This document shows, piece after piece, positions 54,512-63,780 of a DNA stretch of 64,000 bases. Where the stretch lies: contig NZ_CP071527.1 of the NCBI RefSeq assembly GCF_023921225.1, forward strand, positions 1,516,501 through 1,580,500. Reading direction: 5' to 3'. Each line of letters begins with the position of its first letter. The first letter of the stretch is position 1. A program made the translations under genes and the position numbers. This stretch comes from Legionella lytica (lineage in GTDB: Bacteria > Pseudomonadota > Gammaproteobacteria > Legionellales > Legionellaceae). The notes below the pieces were generated by a model. That model was not told the DNA's origin, ran no database searches, and saw nothing but the letters and a program-made list of their open reading frames with translations.

Positions 54512-55891
54512 TTATTTTTTTTGTTTCATTTTGAAAAGTTGGTCTTTAACATAAATAAGAGAGCGTGCATGACTAAATCCTAGCCAACTGAATAAATTAA
54601 CAATGGCTGCACGGTGCGTGTTAAGAGCAATATAAAGTTCTGATTTAGGATTGTTAATCAGTTCTTCAATGCGGTCTGTAAATTTTAATCCCTCAACAGC
54701 ATAGATAATATGATCCAATTTGGTACCGCTATTCATCCAAAAAGGGTTCCAACGTCGGTCTTGGCCTGTTCTTAGTCGGTGCATTACGTCGATGATTGCG
54801 TGGCCAGCAGGTCCATGCCGGGTAAGTATATTAACTGCAAAATAAAGACGGGGTACGGGCTCACTAGAACGTGCATAGCCTTGGGCAATGGTTTTAAGTG
54901 ATGCATTATAGTGCTTACGATAATATTCTACTCGGTTATGGTTACCTGCGAGCGCATATCCCATAGCAATAAAATCAGGATTAACCAGGTGTCTTAAGCG
55001 ATATTCTTCTACTTTGCCATGATTCCCAGTACGTGCATAGCCTATAGCAATCAGACCTGGGTCGGCACGATATAACAGGCGGTACTCTTCAGCCCGCACA
55101 TGATTATTAGCTAGTGCATAGCCCATGGCAATTGAACTTACATCTGCCTCATGGTGTAAACGGTATTCTTCAACCTTAGCGTCATTACTTGCTTGAGCAT
55201 AGCCTACTGCGATGGCATTGGGGCTCGCCTCATGCGTGATGCGGTACTCTTCCACTTTGCTGTGATTACCTGCGAGCGCATATCCCATCACAATAGTATT
55301 TACATCGGCTTTGTGCTGAACCCTATAGTCATTAACTTTTTTGTGTTCCCCTGCAAGAGCATAACCCATAGCAATCGCTTTAACATCCGCTTTATGTTGG
55401 GTTTGATATTCTTCGACTTTGCTATGATTACAGGCTTGTGCATAGGCCATTGCTATGGCATTTATATTGGCTCGATACTGCAGACGATATTCTTCTACCT
55501 TTTCATCATTATGGGCATGGACATAACCCATAGCAATAGTACTGGGATTGGCTTGGCATTTAACTCGATAAAGATCGACACTATCGTGATCACCGGCAAG
55601 GGCATAGCCCATGGCAATGGAGCTGGGATCTGCTCGATGGGTTATGCGGTATTCTTCAACCATTCGATGAGTGCCCGCGAAGGCATATCCCATTGCAATC
55701 GGATCGACCAGTGCCCCTATGTTACGTAACATTTCTGCGGCTTTATAGTGCCCACCTGCGGCTAATTTACCTGCAGGGGTAAAATAGGGGGGCGAATGAT
55801 CCAGTACATCAATATGTGTATCTGGGAGGCTCTTATTTAGCTCATAAACATCTTGGGCTTCCAGTGCCGCATTATAAATTTTGTCAAACAT
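54512..55891 (-). CDS. protein of ten 27-residue ankyrin-like repeats
   Basis: A 459-residue protein. Residues 66-335 (54887-55696) are ten tandem 27-residue repeats with consensus AMGYALAGNH-KVEEYR--H-ADVN-I. The preceding segment TPAGKLAAGGHYKAAEMLRNIGALVDPI resembles an ankyrin repeat, and each unit looks like an ankyrin hairpin (A-GNH-KVEEYR--H-AD) with its TPLH loop shortened. The C-terminal 120 residues contain RHGPAGHAIIDVMHRLRTG and are unassigned. No signal peptide is seen. It is probably an alpha-solenoid binding protein, and a Dot/Icm effector role is possible. The 81-base periodicity at DNA level reflects the coding repeats. Confidence 0.75.
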   Translation of the reverse strand: MFDKIYNAALEAQDVYELNKSLPDTHIDVLDHSPPYFTPAGKLAAGGHYKAAEMLRNIGALVDPIAMGYAFAGTHRMVEEYRITHRADPSSIAMGYALAGDHDSVDLYRVKCQANPSTIAMGYVHAHNDEKVEEYRLQYRANINAIAMAYAQACNHSKVEEYQTQHKADVKAIAMGYALAGEHKKVNDYRVQHKADVNTIVMGYALAGNHSKVEEYRITHEASPNAIAVGYAQASNDAKVEEYRLHHEADVSSIAMGYALANNHVRAEEYRLLYRADPGLIAIGYARTGNHGKVEEYRLRHLVNPDFIAMGYALAGNHNRVEYYRKHYNASLKTIAQGYARSSEPVPRLYFAVNILTRHGPAGHAIIDVMHRLRTGQDRRWNPFWMNSGTKLDHIIYAVEGLKFTDRIEELINNPKSELYIALNTHRAAIVNLFSWLGFSHARSLIYVKDQLFKMKQKK

Positions 55892-56022
55892 AAGATCTCT
55901 TATGTAAGGGATAACTTCTTTAATATATTATGGCAAAGAAAATTAGCTCTGTTGGTAATAATCTATTTTAAGTGAATCAACATAAACGTCAATTGAGAGA
56001 TTAGGTTATTTTTCAAAAAGTT

Positions 56023-56059
56023 GATAACCCATATTAGACGAAGTCGTAATATGGGTATC
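56023..56059. repeat. REP-like palindrome, GACGAAGTC core
   Basis: A 37-base hairpin, GATA-AC-CCATATTA-G then ACGAAGTCG then TAATATGG-GT-ATC. It is downstream of the 56074 gene and upstream of the repeat-protein gene. The TATTAGACGAAGTCGTAATA core recurs at 63633-63667. Confidence 0.8.
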
Positions 56060-56073
56060 ATGCGATAAATTGA

Positions 56074-56583
56074 TTAGATCATGAACGAGTTTTCTGGTTC
56101 TACATAGAGGTTAGATAAAGGAGGTATTACCGTGGATGACATGCGCGTAGCTAAAGATACGGTATTGTAAGGAATACTAAGTACGGCTAATAATAGCCCC
56201 GCAGCAGTACCAAGGAGCATCGTGCCTGTATAAGCCAATGCCTTACCTGTGTTTTCCAAGGCGGTATCTACAGCCTCTTCACTCATAAAAAGAATGCTCG
56301 CCATGGTGATTAATAAATCGCCCACCAGGGCAACAGCTCCGATAAGTGTATTATAGGCGGCAATGACGGAGCCAATTGAAAAAGCAAGGGGACAACGTAA
56401 TATAGTGAATAGGTCGTGAAAAAAATCAGGCCTGTCTTCAAAGGGTTTAAAAAAATTCATCCTTTGTTTGTATACTTCAAATCCACGTTCTGAAATATCA
56501 GAAAGATAGCTGCGCTCCTTACACTCGTCGCTTAGATCAAAAATATAATCTAAATCTTCCCAGTCTTCTACATTAATAAACAT
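56074..56583 (-). CDS. membrane-hairpin protein, unknown function
   Basis: A 169-residue protein that I do not recognise. An acidic N-terminus (MFINVEDWEDLDYIFDLSDE) is followed by two long hydrophobic segments (about residues 73-97 and 113-137) separated by a short acidic stretch (SEEAVDTALENTGK), with a polar tail ending NSFMI. Its layout is similar to the 26495 gene product. It may be a Legionella-type membrane-inserting protein; no evidence for a specific role is visible. Confidence 0.65.
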   Translation of the reverse strand: MFINVEDWEDLDYIFDLSDECKERSYLSDISERGFEVYKQRMNFFKPFEDRPDFFHDLFTILRCPLAFSIGSVIAAYNTLIGAVALVGDLLITMASILFMSEEAVDTALENTGKALAYTGTMLLGTAAGLLLAVLSIPYNTVSLATRMSSTVIPPLSNLYVEPENSFMI

Positions 56584-56730
56584 AAAAAGTCCCCACTGAT
56601 TGAAGTCGCTCTATGGTATTTAATTTGGTCTTTGTAGTCAAATAATTATCAAAAAAGAGACTGATTGCTTGCAACTAGAACTTCCTTAAAATAAGCTACA
56701 CTGACAATAGTGCATCTAAAGGAGAATAGA

Positions 56731-57090
56731 ATGAGGGTATTACTCAGCTGCTTGCTTTTGGGGATATCAATTATGGCTTATGCAGACGATGAGACAATGA
56801 CGGTGAATGTGAAAACTCCTGAATTTGTTATTAACTTACCTGCAAATCCTACTACAGGATTTCAGTGGTCCGTTGTTAAATATGACCATGGTCTTTTAAC
56901 TTTAAGTTCTAGTGCTTATGAGAAACCTAAAACGAATCTGATTGGCGCTGGTGGTCAAATGCATTATGTTTTTCAGTTAAATAAAGGGAAGGCTGTTCCT
57001 GAAAATACAGTGTTGAAATTTAAATACGGCCGCAGTTGGGAACCTAAAACAGCGACGCTAAAAACAATTAAAGTTAATTTTGTTAAATAG
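56731..57090 (+). CDS. chagasin-family cysteine protease inhibitor (I42)
   Basis: A 119-residue exported protein with signal peptide (MRVLLSCLLLGISIMAYA). The mature part has the three loop signatures of the chagasin/amoebiasin family that plug papain-type proteases: NPTTGFQW, the GAGG loop (LIGAGGQMHYVF) and the RSWEP loop (in place of RPW). The start at 56731 has an ideal AAAGGAG; the GTG at 56710 is upstream of that site and unlikely. It would act in the periplasm or outside the cell, possibly against host or own cathepsin-like proteases. Confidence 0.9.
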   Translation: MRVLLSCLLLGISIMAYADDETMTVNVKTPEFVINLPANPTTGFQWSVVKYDHGLLTLSSSAYEKPKTNLIGAGGQMHYVFQLNKGKAVPENTVLKFKYGRSWEPKTATLKTIKVNFVK

Positions 57091-57105
57091 ACTGTTATTA
57101 GTGGT

Positions 57106-57205
57106 GCAACCAGGTTATAGATAGTGAATTAATTGTAGCAACTGTCTCTTGTTCGGCATTAACTAATAATGTGTATAAGATACAGTTGCAAGCAACCAGG
57201 CTATA
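57106..57205. repeat. CAACCAGG elements after chagasin gene
   Basis: GCAACCAGGTTATA (57106-57119) and TTGCAAGCAACCAGGCTATA (57186-57205) are two copies of the CCTGGTTG family in the same orientation. An inverted pair TTATTAGT (57095-57102) and ACTAATAA (57162-57169) lies in the same gap, between convergent genes. Confidence 0.6.
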
Positions 57206-57218
57206 CCTAAATCAAAAA

Positions 57219-58928
57219 TTATATTTTCTTAAAAGGTAAATACCTAGGCATCCAAAACATATCCGAAATTAATTTTTCCAAATCTTCCGCTTGATTCTTT
57301 TGAGCATGACCTGAAGCTATTGCGGATTTAGCTACGGCAATAGCAATTTCTTTAGCCACTGTTTGTGCATCATCTAAAGAGGGCAGTAATGGTAAGAAAC
57401 TATCTTTCTTGCTTGGAGCAAACCGGCACAAGGCTTCTGCAGAAGCAAGAATCATATCTTCAGTCAATTTTGATGCGTCAACCGCTAATACTCCCAGACC
57501 AATACCTGGAAATACTAAGGCATTATTGCATTGGGCAATTTGCACCATACGATTTTGATACTCAATTGCAGGAAATGCGGTTCCTGTTGCTATTAACGCT
57601 TTTCCTTGGCTCCAAGCTAAAATATCTTCAGGTTTTGCCTCACATTTTTCATCCGGATTTGATAATGGGAAAATAATAGGGCGTTCACAGGTCTGGGTCA
57701 TTATTTCAATAATGTCTTGTGAAAAAGCACCTGCTTGAGCAGAACAACCAATAAGAATTGTGGGTTTAACATGCCTTACTGTATCCGTGAGAGAAGGGTT
57801 CTGTTTCTTAGTATGCCATTGGGCTATCTCATTGGGATCGCGGGCATAAGGTTTTTGTGCTCCAGTAAGCTCGGCATCGTTATTAAGCAATAGACCTTGC
57901 CTATCAATTAGCCAAAAACGGTTATATACTTCTTCTTCACTTAAACCTTCACGAATCATCGCGTCGACAATTTGATCACTGATGCCTGTTCCTGCAGAGC
58001 CCGCACCAAAAACAACAATACGCTGATCTTGAAGTTTGGTTCCTGTGACATTACATGCAGACATGAGGGCTGCTAAAGTAACGGCTCCAGTACCCTGGAT
58101 GTCATCATTAAAGGTACATAGCTCATCTTGGAATTGATCCAGAATACGGCGGGCATTACCGCGACCAAAATCTTCCCAATGTAAAAAGGCATTAGGGAAG
58201 TGTTTATGAATGGCTTCGACAAAGCTCGCAATAAACTCATCATAAGCAGCACCACTAATTCGTGGATGGCGGCAACCCAGATATAATGGGTCATTCAATA
58301 AGTCCTGGTTATTGGTGCCTACATCAAGGAAAACTGGGAGAGTGCGTACAGGATTAATACCACCACATAAGCAATAAACCATTAGCTTGGCTACAGGGAT
58401 ATCCATGCCACCAATACCCTGATCACCAATGCCTAAAACTCCTTCACCATCAGTGACCACAATCACATCAATTTCTGGATTAGAGCGATTACCGATGATT
58501 TCATCAATTAAGTTTTTATCTGAATGAGCAATATACAAGCCTCTGGGTTGTCTGTATTCATGACTGAAACGCTTTACTGCAGTGCCAACAATAGGGGTAT
58601 AAATGGTTGGCAACATTTCACCTAAGTGGCGATGCAATAATTTATAAAATAAGATCTGATTTTTATCGTGTAAGTTATTTAGATAAATATTCTGCTGTAG
58701 TCTTGTAGTGTAGCTAGAATATTGTAAATACGCACGCTTGACTTGTTCATCGAGCGTTTCTACCCGATGTGGAAGTTTACCTAATAAACCAAACGCTCTT
58801 CGCTCTTCATGGGTAAATGCGGTGCCTTTATTTAATTGGGGCGTTGTCAGTAACGGTTTTCCGCACAAAGAGGTTTCTAAATATTGTTCTCCAGTATGTT
58901 CATCACGTTGTAATTTAAAATCTAACAT
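57219..58928 (-). CDS. maeA: NAD-dependent malic enzyme
   Basis: A 569-residue malic enzyme of the long SfcA type, oxidatively decarboxylating malate to pyruvate. Seen motifs are LPTIYTPIVGTAVKRFSHEYRQPRGLYIAHSD, the metal region VIVVTDGEGVLGIGDQGIGGMDIPVAKL, FNDDIQGTGAVTLAALMSA and the nucleotide-binding VFGAGSAGTGISDQIVDAM. Length and sequence resemble the NAD-dependent E. coli enzyme rather than the longer MaeB-phosphotransacetylase type. It helps feed amino-acid-derived carbon to pyruvate in an organism that lives mostly on amino acids. Confidence 0.95.
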   Translation of the reverse strand: MLDFKLQRDEHTGEQYLETSLCGKPLLTTPQLNKGTAFTHEERRAFGLLGKLPHRVETLDEQVKRAYLQYSSYTTRLQQNIYLNNLHDKNQILFYKLLHRHLGEMLPTIYTPIVGTAVKRFSHEYRQPRGLYIAHSDKNLIDEIIGNRSNPEIDVIVVTDGEGVLGIGDQGIGGMDIPVAKLMVYCLCGGINPVRTLPVFLDVGTNNQDLLNDPLYLGCRHPRISGAAYDEFIASFVEAIHKHFPNAFLHWEDFGRGNARRILDQFQDELCTFNDDIQGTGAVTLAALMSACNVTGTKLQDQRIVVFGAGSAGTGISDQIVDAMIREGLSEEEVYNRFWLIDRQGLLLNNDAELTGAQKPYARDPNEIAQWHTKKQNPSLTDTVRHVKPTILIGCSAQAGAFSQDIIEIMTQTCERPIIFPLSNPDEKCEAKPEDILAWSQGKALIATGTAFPAIEYQNRMVQIAQCNNALVFPGIGLGVLAVDASKLTEDMILASAEALCRFAPSKKDSFLPLLPSLDDAQTVAKEIAIAVAKSAIASGHAQKNQAEDLEKLISDMFWMPRYLPFKKI

Positions 58929-59009
58929 GGGGAAATTCTCACTAAGATGGAATTAGGAATTATCTGATGATAATATCGACTTTTTGTAGTTTACATCAAG
59001 AGGTTGAGC

Positions 59010-59390
59010 ATGAATAAGTACTTGGTGGCAATATTAGTAATGTTGGGATTAACATCTTGCATGAATAAAGATGAACATTATTACCAAACCCATCCCAATG
59101 AATTACAACAGGCAATAAAAAGTTGTCCAGAACAACAGCCACAAGGTATGACTTGTAATCAGATACAAGAGATTGCAGGAAGAATGAATAGCCTGGCCTA
59201 TCAATTACAACAAAGTCCCCAAGCCTTTGGTAATAAAATTTTAGCATTGCAAGAGCACATTGCGGCTCAAGAGCAGAAATTAAAAACAGACGCCAATAAC
59301 AAAGAATTGCAAGCAAGTGTTGCTCAAAATCAGCATGATTTAGAAGAGTACTTAGCAGTTGTGAAATGGTTAGAGTCTCCAGCGAGTTAA
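59010..59390 (+). CDS. lipoprotein, EexN-like
   Basis: A 126-residue lipoprotein with lipobox LTSC (Cys at residue 17). The pattern after it, [30 protein letters not shown], matches the YY-HP-EL---i--C...C arrangement of EexN-type entry-exclusion lipoproteins, followed by a Gln/Lys-rich coiled coil. No conjugation genes are nearby, so an entry-exclusion role is doubtful; a structural envelope role is equally possible. ATG 59010 follows GAGG closely; the upstream TTG at 59004 is less likely. It ends two bases before surE and is probably co-transcribed. Confidence 0.7.
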   Translation: MNKYLVAILVMLGLTSCMNKDEHYYQTHPNELQQAIKSCPEQQPQGMTCNQIQEIAGRMNSLAYQLQQSPQAFGNKILALQEHIAAQEQKLKTDANNKELQASVAQNQHDLEEYLAVVKWLESPAS

Positions 59391-59392
59391 CA

Positions 59393-60151
59393 ATGAAAGT
59401 ACTAATAAGCAATGATGATGGGGTGCATGCTCCAGGAATTACTATTTTAGCTAAAGAGTTATCGACTTTTGTGGATATAGACGTCGTAGCCCCTGACCGC
59501 AATCGCAGTGGAGCCAGTAATTCTTTAAGTTTGAGCCGCCCATTGAAAGTAAAGCAATTAGAGAATGGGTATTATAGCGTTGAAGGCACACCGACTGATT
59601 GCGTACATTTGGCGTTAACAGGGTTTTTAAGCCAAGTTTTTGATATGGTTGTTTCAGGAATCAATGATGGCGCTAACTTAGGTGATGACGTTCTTTATTC
59701 GGGAACCGTAGCTGCTGCAATGGAAGGGCGTTATTTAGGTTTGCCTGCAATCGCTATGTCTATGGTTGGTGACACGATTAAACATTATGAAACAGGTGCC
59801 TATATTGCCAAGCAATTGGTGGGAAAATTAAGCACCCATAGTTTGCCCTCACAAACAATTTTAAATGTGAATGTTCCTGATTTACCTATTGAGCAAATTA
59901 AAGGGTTACAAGTTACTCGTTTAGGGACTCGCCATGGTGCGCAGCCTTTAGTAAAAGATCAAGATCCTCGAGGACGTCCTATTTATTGGATTGGATTGCC
60001 AGGAGAAGCTGCTGATTGTGGTCCTGGAACTGATTTTTGTGCGGTTAAGGAAGGCTATGTTTCTATAACGCCCTTACATTTGGATATGACCAACTATAAA
60101 ATGTTTGATCAATTATCCAGTTGGTTAACTGGCGTTAATTTGATACTTTAG
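59393..60151 (+). CDS. surE: 5'/3'-nucleotidase SurE
   Basis: A 252-residue metal-dependent nucleotidase (survival protein). The active-site motifs are [16 protein letters not shown] at the very start (Asp8-Asp9), [14 protein letters not shown] and [25 protein letters not shown]. An upstream in-frame start at 59366 lies inside the lipoprotein gene and is rejected, because the family begins [10 protein letters not shown]. In most gammaproteobacteria the order is surE-pcm-nlpD-rpoS; pcm is absent here. Confidence 0.97.
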   Translation: MKVLISNDDGVHAPGITILAKELSTFVDIDVVAPDRNRSGASNSLSLSRPLKVKQLENGYYSVEGTPTDCVHLALTGFLSQVFDMVVSGINDGANLGDDVLYSGTVAAAMEGRYLGLPAIAMSMVGDTIKHYETGAYIAKQLVGKLSTHSLPSQTILNVNVPDLPIEQIKGLQVTRLGTRHGAQPLVKDQDPRGRPIYWIGLPGEAADCGPGTDFCAVKEGYVSITPLHLDMTNYKMFDQLSSWLTGVNLIL

Positions 60152-60358
60152 TAAGGGACATTATTCTGAAGCAAGATTCTGAACGGGATGAGGGCGTTGT
60201 ACTTATGGCGCCCCATGTTTTCTCGATGTTACGCGGCATGTCTGCGGAATCCAGTAATCTGGCAGATTTTTTAGAATAACAGAGAATACGAGCTTTCCCT
60301 AAGGTTTAAAATTATTTGAGGCAGATTTTTTAATGAAATTATTTGCTTGAGGCAATTC

Positions 60359-61102
60359 ATGATACTGACATTTTGCAAAAGATCTTTATGTCTTTTTCTG
60401 GCAATCGCACTTGTAGGTTGTGGTTCCAATTTAGCTCCTGTAACTGAGTCAAAATGGCGACCATACTCCAGGTATCAAGGAACACATATTGTTCAACGTG
60501 GTGAAACACTTTTTGCTATTGCATTTCGTTATGATACTGATTACCGTAGCCTGGCGCGTTTAAACCATATTTCTCCCCCTTATTCATTAAGAGTTGGTCA
60601 GGTTTTAAATGTACGAGGAGGAGCTCGTCGGGTGCCTGTACAAAGACGAGTATCACAATTTAAACAATACCGACCAGCACCTATTGTTGTACCTCGAGTA
60701 ATTCACTCGCCCACTCGACGCTACGCTCGTTCTGCTTCTGGATGGTTGTGGCCTGTTAGTGGACGTGTGGTTACGTCTTTTATTCCTGCTCAGGGTAAAA
60801 AGGGCATAAATATTGCTTGTAAGTCTGGGGAAAAAGTTATTGCTGCTTCAGGTGGTACAGTAGCTTATGCTGGAAGTGGTTTGTCAGGATATGGTAACTT
60901 AATTATCATAAAGCATAACAATGAGTTTTTGACCGCTTACGGCAATAATGCGCGAATTATGGTTTCTGAAGGGCAACATGTGAATGCCGGTCAAGTAATT
61001 GCTATTGCCGGAGTTATTGATCGTAAGTACACAGGTGTACATTTTGAAATCAGAAAAGCGGGGATTCCTGTCAACCCGTTGAATTATTTACAAAAAGGTT
61101 GA
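60359..61102 (+). CDS. nlpD: NlpD-like lipoprotein, LysM and degenerate LytM
   Basis: A 247-residue lipoprotein (lipobox LVGC, Cys21). A LysM domain (HIVQRGETLFAIAFRYDTDYRSLARLNHISPPYSLRVGQVLNV) binds peptidoglycan, a basic linker follows, and the C-terminal M23/LytM domain lacks zinc ligands (KGINI where active enzymes have H---D, and YGNN where they have Y-H). It therefore should not cut peptidoglycan but activate a cell-division amidase, as NlpD does for AmiC. ATG 60359 follows TTGAGG; a TTG at 60347 is also open. The rpoS promoter is probably inside this gene. Confidence 0.94.
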   Translation: MILTFCKRSLCLFLAIALVGCGSNLAPVTESKWRPYSRYQGTHIVQRGETLFAIAFRYDTDYRSLARLNHISPPYSLRVGQVLNVRGGARRVPVQRRVSQFKQYRPAPIVVPRVIHSPTRRYARSASGWLWPVSGRVVTSFIPAQGKKGINIACKSGEKVIAASGGTVAYAGSGLSGYGNLIIIKHNNEFLTAYGNNARIMVSEGQHVNAGQVIAIAGVIDRKYTGVHFEIRKAGIPVNPLNYLQKG

Positions 61103-61240
61103 CATTTAATGAGTGGTTGTAGCAACAATAGAGGTACTATATGGTTGCAGCTCGTCATGTTCTAAGGGATTTCGTGATGGGATGACTACCTGAAAAGGTG
61201 TAAATTCTAGAAACACGGCTAAACATTACAGGGTGAAATC

Positions 61241-62272
61241 ATGCAAAATGACGATGAGTCAATTAAAGATACTGAATTTAAGGATGAGGAGTTGCCAGAA
61301 ATAAGTACTGACGACGAGGCGTTCTTGATGGATGATGACGATTTTGAGGTCCTCACTGAAAAGGATGAGGGAGAATCTGAGTTACCTGATTTTTCGGATG
61401 ATGCTGCTTTTCCTTCTTTTAGTCGCGGCAAAAATGCCATAAAAATGATGGATGCAACTCAATTGTATTTGAGTGAAATTGGATTCTCTCCCTTATTAAG
61501 TGCTGAGGAAGAAGTTCATTATGCAACGCTTGCGTTAAAAGGCGATGTTGCAGCGCGTAAAAAAATGATTGCATCGAATTTACGTTTGGTTGTTAAAATT
61601 TCTCGACGTTATCTTAACCGCGGACTTCCTTTACTTGATCTGATTGAGGAAGGAAATTTGGGGTTAATGAAATCCGTTGAAAAATTTGATCCAAATCGTG
61701 GTTTTAGATTCTCAACTTACGCTACTTGGTGGATTAGACAAACGATTGAACGTGCGATTATGAATCAAACTAGGACGATTCGTTTGCCCATTCATGTGGT
61801 TAAAGAACTTAACGTATACCTACGAGCAGCGCGCCAGCTTACTCAAAAGCTAGACCATGAGCCTTCACCGGAAGAAATTGCCGAAATGGTAGATAAGCCT
61901 TTAGAGGATGTGCAAAAGCTCTTGGGCTTGAATGATAAAGTTGCTTCTGTTGATACACCTATAGGCTTTGATGAAAACAAATCTTTGTTAGATACCATTG
62001 CCGATGAAAATAGTGTGAATCCAGCAGAGCTATTAACCAATGAGAATCTACGCCTTCATATCGAATCGCTTTTGGATAAGTTAACCGAAAACCAACAGCA
62101 AGTTATTGCTCGACGTTTTGGTTTACGTGGCTTCGAAAAAGCAACTTTGGAAGATGTGGGGAAAGAAATTGATCTTACTCGTGAGCGTGTACGTCAAATT
62201 CAGGTTGAAGCTCTAAAAACGCTACGTGGCCTGTTAGAGAAAGTAGGTTTAACCCAAGAAGATCTATTCTAA
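61241..62272 (+). CDS. rpoS: stationary-phase sigma factor RpoS
   Basis: A 343-residue sigma-70-family factor. An unusually acidic N-terminus of about 65 residues (runs of Asp/Glu) precedes region 1.2 ([32 protein letters not shown]), region 2 ([61 protein letters not shown]) and region 4 ([31 protein letters not shown]), ending GLTQEDLF. In Legionella RpoS controls the switch to the transmissive, stress-resistant phase and part of the flagellar programme. GGGTGA precedes the ATG. It is followed by a perfect palindrome. Confidence 0.98.
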   Translation: MQNDDESIKDTEFKDEELPEISTDDEAFLMDDDDFEVLTEKDEGESELPDFSDDAAFPSFSRGKNAIKMMDATQLYLSEIGFSPLLSAEEEVHYATLALKGDVAARKKMIASNLRLVVKISRRYLNRGLPLLDLIEEGNLGLMKSVEKFDPNRGFRFSTYATWWIRQTIERAIMNQTRTIRLPIHVVKELNVYLRAARQLTQKLDHEPSPEEIAEMVDKPLEDVQKLLGLNDKVASVDTPIGFDENKSLLDTIADENSVNPAELLTNENLRLHIESLLDKLTENQQQVIARRFGLRGFEKATLEDVGKEIDLTRERVRQIQVEALKTLRGLLEKVGLTQEDLF

Positions 62273-62284
62273 AATGCCCTAAAT

Positions 62285-62307
62285 GTAGGCTGGGCAGCCC
62301 AGCCTAC
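62285..62307. repeat. perfect 23-base palindrome between rpoS and hmgA
   Basis: Arms GTAGGCTGGGC (62285-62295) and GCCCAGCCTAC (62297-62307) are perfectly complementary around a single A. It starts 13 bases after the rpoS stop and 17 before the end of hmgA, so it can act on either transcript. It resembles the arms at 36448-36521. Confidence 0.85.
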
Positions 62308-62323
62308 GATTTATATCTACAGA

Positions 62324-63574
62324 CTACAGCTTAAAAGCTGGCTTTAAGCCCTGCCAACAATCCGCATAATTCCTTTGTCGTTCTTGGGCATCCATTGCTT
62401 GCTCAGTAACTTGCCAGACATCACGCGTTTCAAACATAAAAGCCAAGGTATTTAAATAAGCTTCCGGCTCTAATTTCTTCGAAGTAGCGGCTTCATAACT
62501 TACTTGATCAGGACCGTGCGGTGTCATGCAATTATGAATGCTCACCCCACCAGGCACAAATCCCTCTTTTTTCGCATCATATTCGCCACGTATAAGCCCC
62601 ATTAATTCATTCATGTAGTTTCGGTGAAAATAGGGTGGTCGGAAGGTATGTTCTGCTACCATCCAACGTGGAGGGAAAATAACGAAATCAAGATTGGCGA
62701 CCCCCGGGGTATCACTTTCGGATGTGAGCACGGTAAAAATAGAGGGATCGGGATGATCAAAGCTCACCGTATTAATGGTATTAAATAAGCTTAAGTCATA
62801 GCAATACGGAGCATAATTTCCATGCCAGGCAACCACGTTAAGTGGGGAATGAGTGCTGGGGGCGCTCCATAGTTTGTTTTGGTGTTTACAAACTAAAGTA
62901 ACACGTTGCTCTTGCTGTTCATATGCGGCTGTTGGGTATTTAAAATGACGTGGATTAGCTAATCCATTCGAACCAATAAGCCCTAATTGCGGTAGGGTTA
63001 AAGGATTACCCGAGTTTTCACATAAATAGCCTTTGGCCTCTTTGCTGATTAATTCTACTTTAAATTTTACCCCACGAGGAATAACGGCAATCATACCTGG
63101 GCATATATTTAACCTGCCAAATTCGGTATGAAGGTTTATTTCCCCTATATAAGGTACAAATAATAATTCGCCATCATTATCAGCAAAATAGGTATGTTGC
63201 ATGGAACGATTACACTGATAAAGATAGGTTGTTACTAAATGGCATCCTGCAAGATGAAACAAGCCATTAATGAAGTCAGATTCGTTATCTGCATTGCCAA
63301 TAGGTGACCAGCGTAATGGATCGGGAGATTGTTCAGGATGATAAGGTTTTACTAATTCATTTTTGTAGGGTTCATAATTTCCTTGGACCACCGAAGGGAG
63401 TATACGATAAAGCCAACTATGTTGATTCATGTGGCGGGGTCGGGTAAACGAAGTGCCGCTTAATTGTTCTGCGTAAAGACCTAAATTACAGTTCTGCGGA
63501 GAATTTTGGTTACTTGGTAATGCCCCTGGGACCGCTTCGCTTTGATGATAATTGCCAAAACCTTGCAGATACAC
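62324..63574 (-). CDS. hmgA: homogentisate 1,2-dioxygenase
   Basis: A 416-residue iron dioxygenase that opens the ring of homogentisate in tyrosine and phenylalanine breakdown. Metal ligands are visible in [34 protein letters not shown] (His and Glu) and [15 protein letters not shown] (His). The N-terminus [28 protein letters not shown] is diagnostic. In Legionella, homogentisate that escapes this enzyme polymerises to brown pyomelanin. It is read divergently from yebC. Confidence 0.97.
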   Translation of the reverse strand: MYLQGFGNYHQSEAVPGALPSNQNSPQNCNLGLYAEQLSGTSFTRPRHMNQHSWLYRILPSVVQGNYEPYKNELVKPYHPEQSPDPLRWSPIGNADNESDFINGLFHLAGCHLVTTYLYQCNRSMQHTYFADNDGELLFVPYIGEINLHTEFGRLNICPGMIAVIPRGVKFKVELISKEAKGYLCENSGNPLTLPQLGLIGSNGLANPRHFKYPTAAYEQQEQRVTLVCKHQNKLWSAPSTHSPLNVVAWHGNYAPYCYDLSLFNTINTVSFDHPDPSIFTVLTSESDTPGVANLDFVIFPPRWMVAEHTFRPPYFHRNYMNELMGLIRGEYDAKKEGFVPGGVSIHNCMTPHGPDQVSYEAATSKKLEPEAYLNTLAFMFETRDVWQVTEQAMDAQERQRNYADCWQGLKPAFKL

Positions 63575-63632
63575 TGTCTATCTCCTTATATAATCGATTA
63601 ATAGGTTAGTGTGCCATGAAAACAGGCAATTT

Positions 63633-63667
63633 TATAGCCTGTATTAGACGAAGTCGTAATAGGGGTA
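63633..63667. repeat. REP-like palindrome, second GACGAAGTC copy
   Basis: TATAGCCTGTATTA, GACGAAGTCG and TAATAGGGGTA make an imperfect hairpin with the same core as 56023-56059. It lies in the 206-base divergent gap between hmgA and yebC, which otherwise shows no recognisable motif. Confidence 0.75.
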
Positions 63668-63780
63668 GTTATGGTACAAATCCCTATGTTACTAGGAACA
63701 TTATCTAATTAAGGATGCAGATTTTTAATAACAGAGAATGTATAATCGTACACAAATTAAATTCGAGTTAGAGGTCAGTT

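Noticed and set aside
54887..55729. A regularly spaced 81-base repeat that at first looks like an array, plus a long open frame on the opposite strand (55193-55729).
   Set aside because: The period equals 27 codons of a continuous minus-strand protein, there are no spacers of unrelated sequence, and the opposite frame is open only because the repeats are.
58996..59502. A 168-codon minus-strand frame across the lipoprotein and surE starts.
   Set aside because: It overlaps two well-supported genes on the other strand and has no recognisable protein features.
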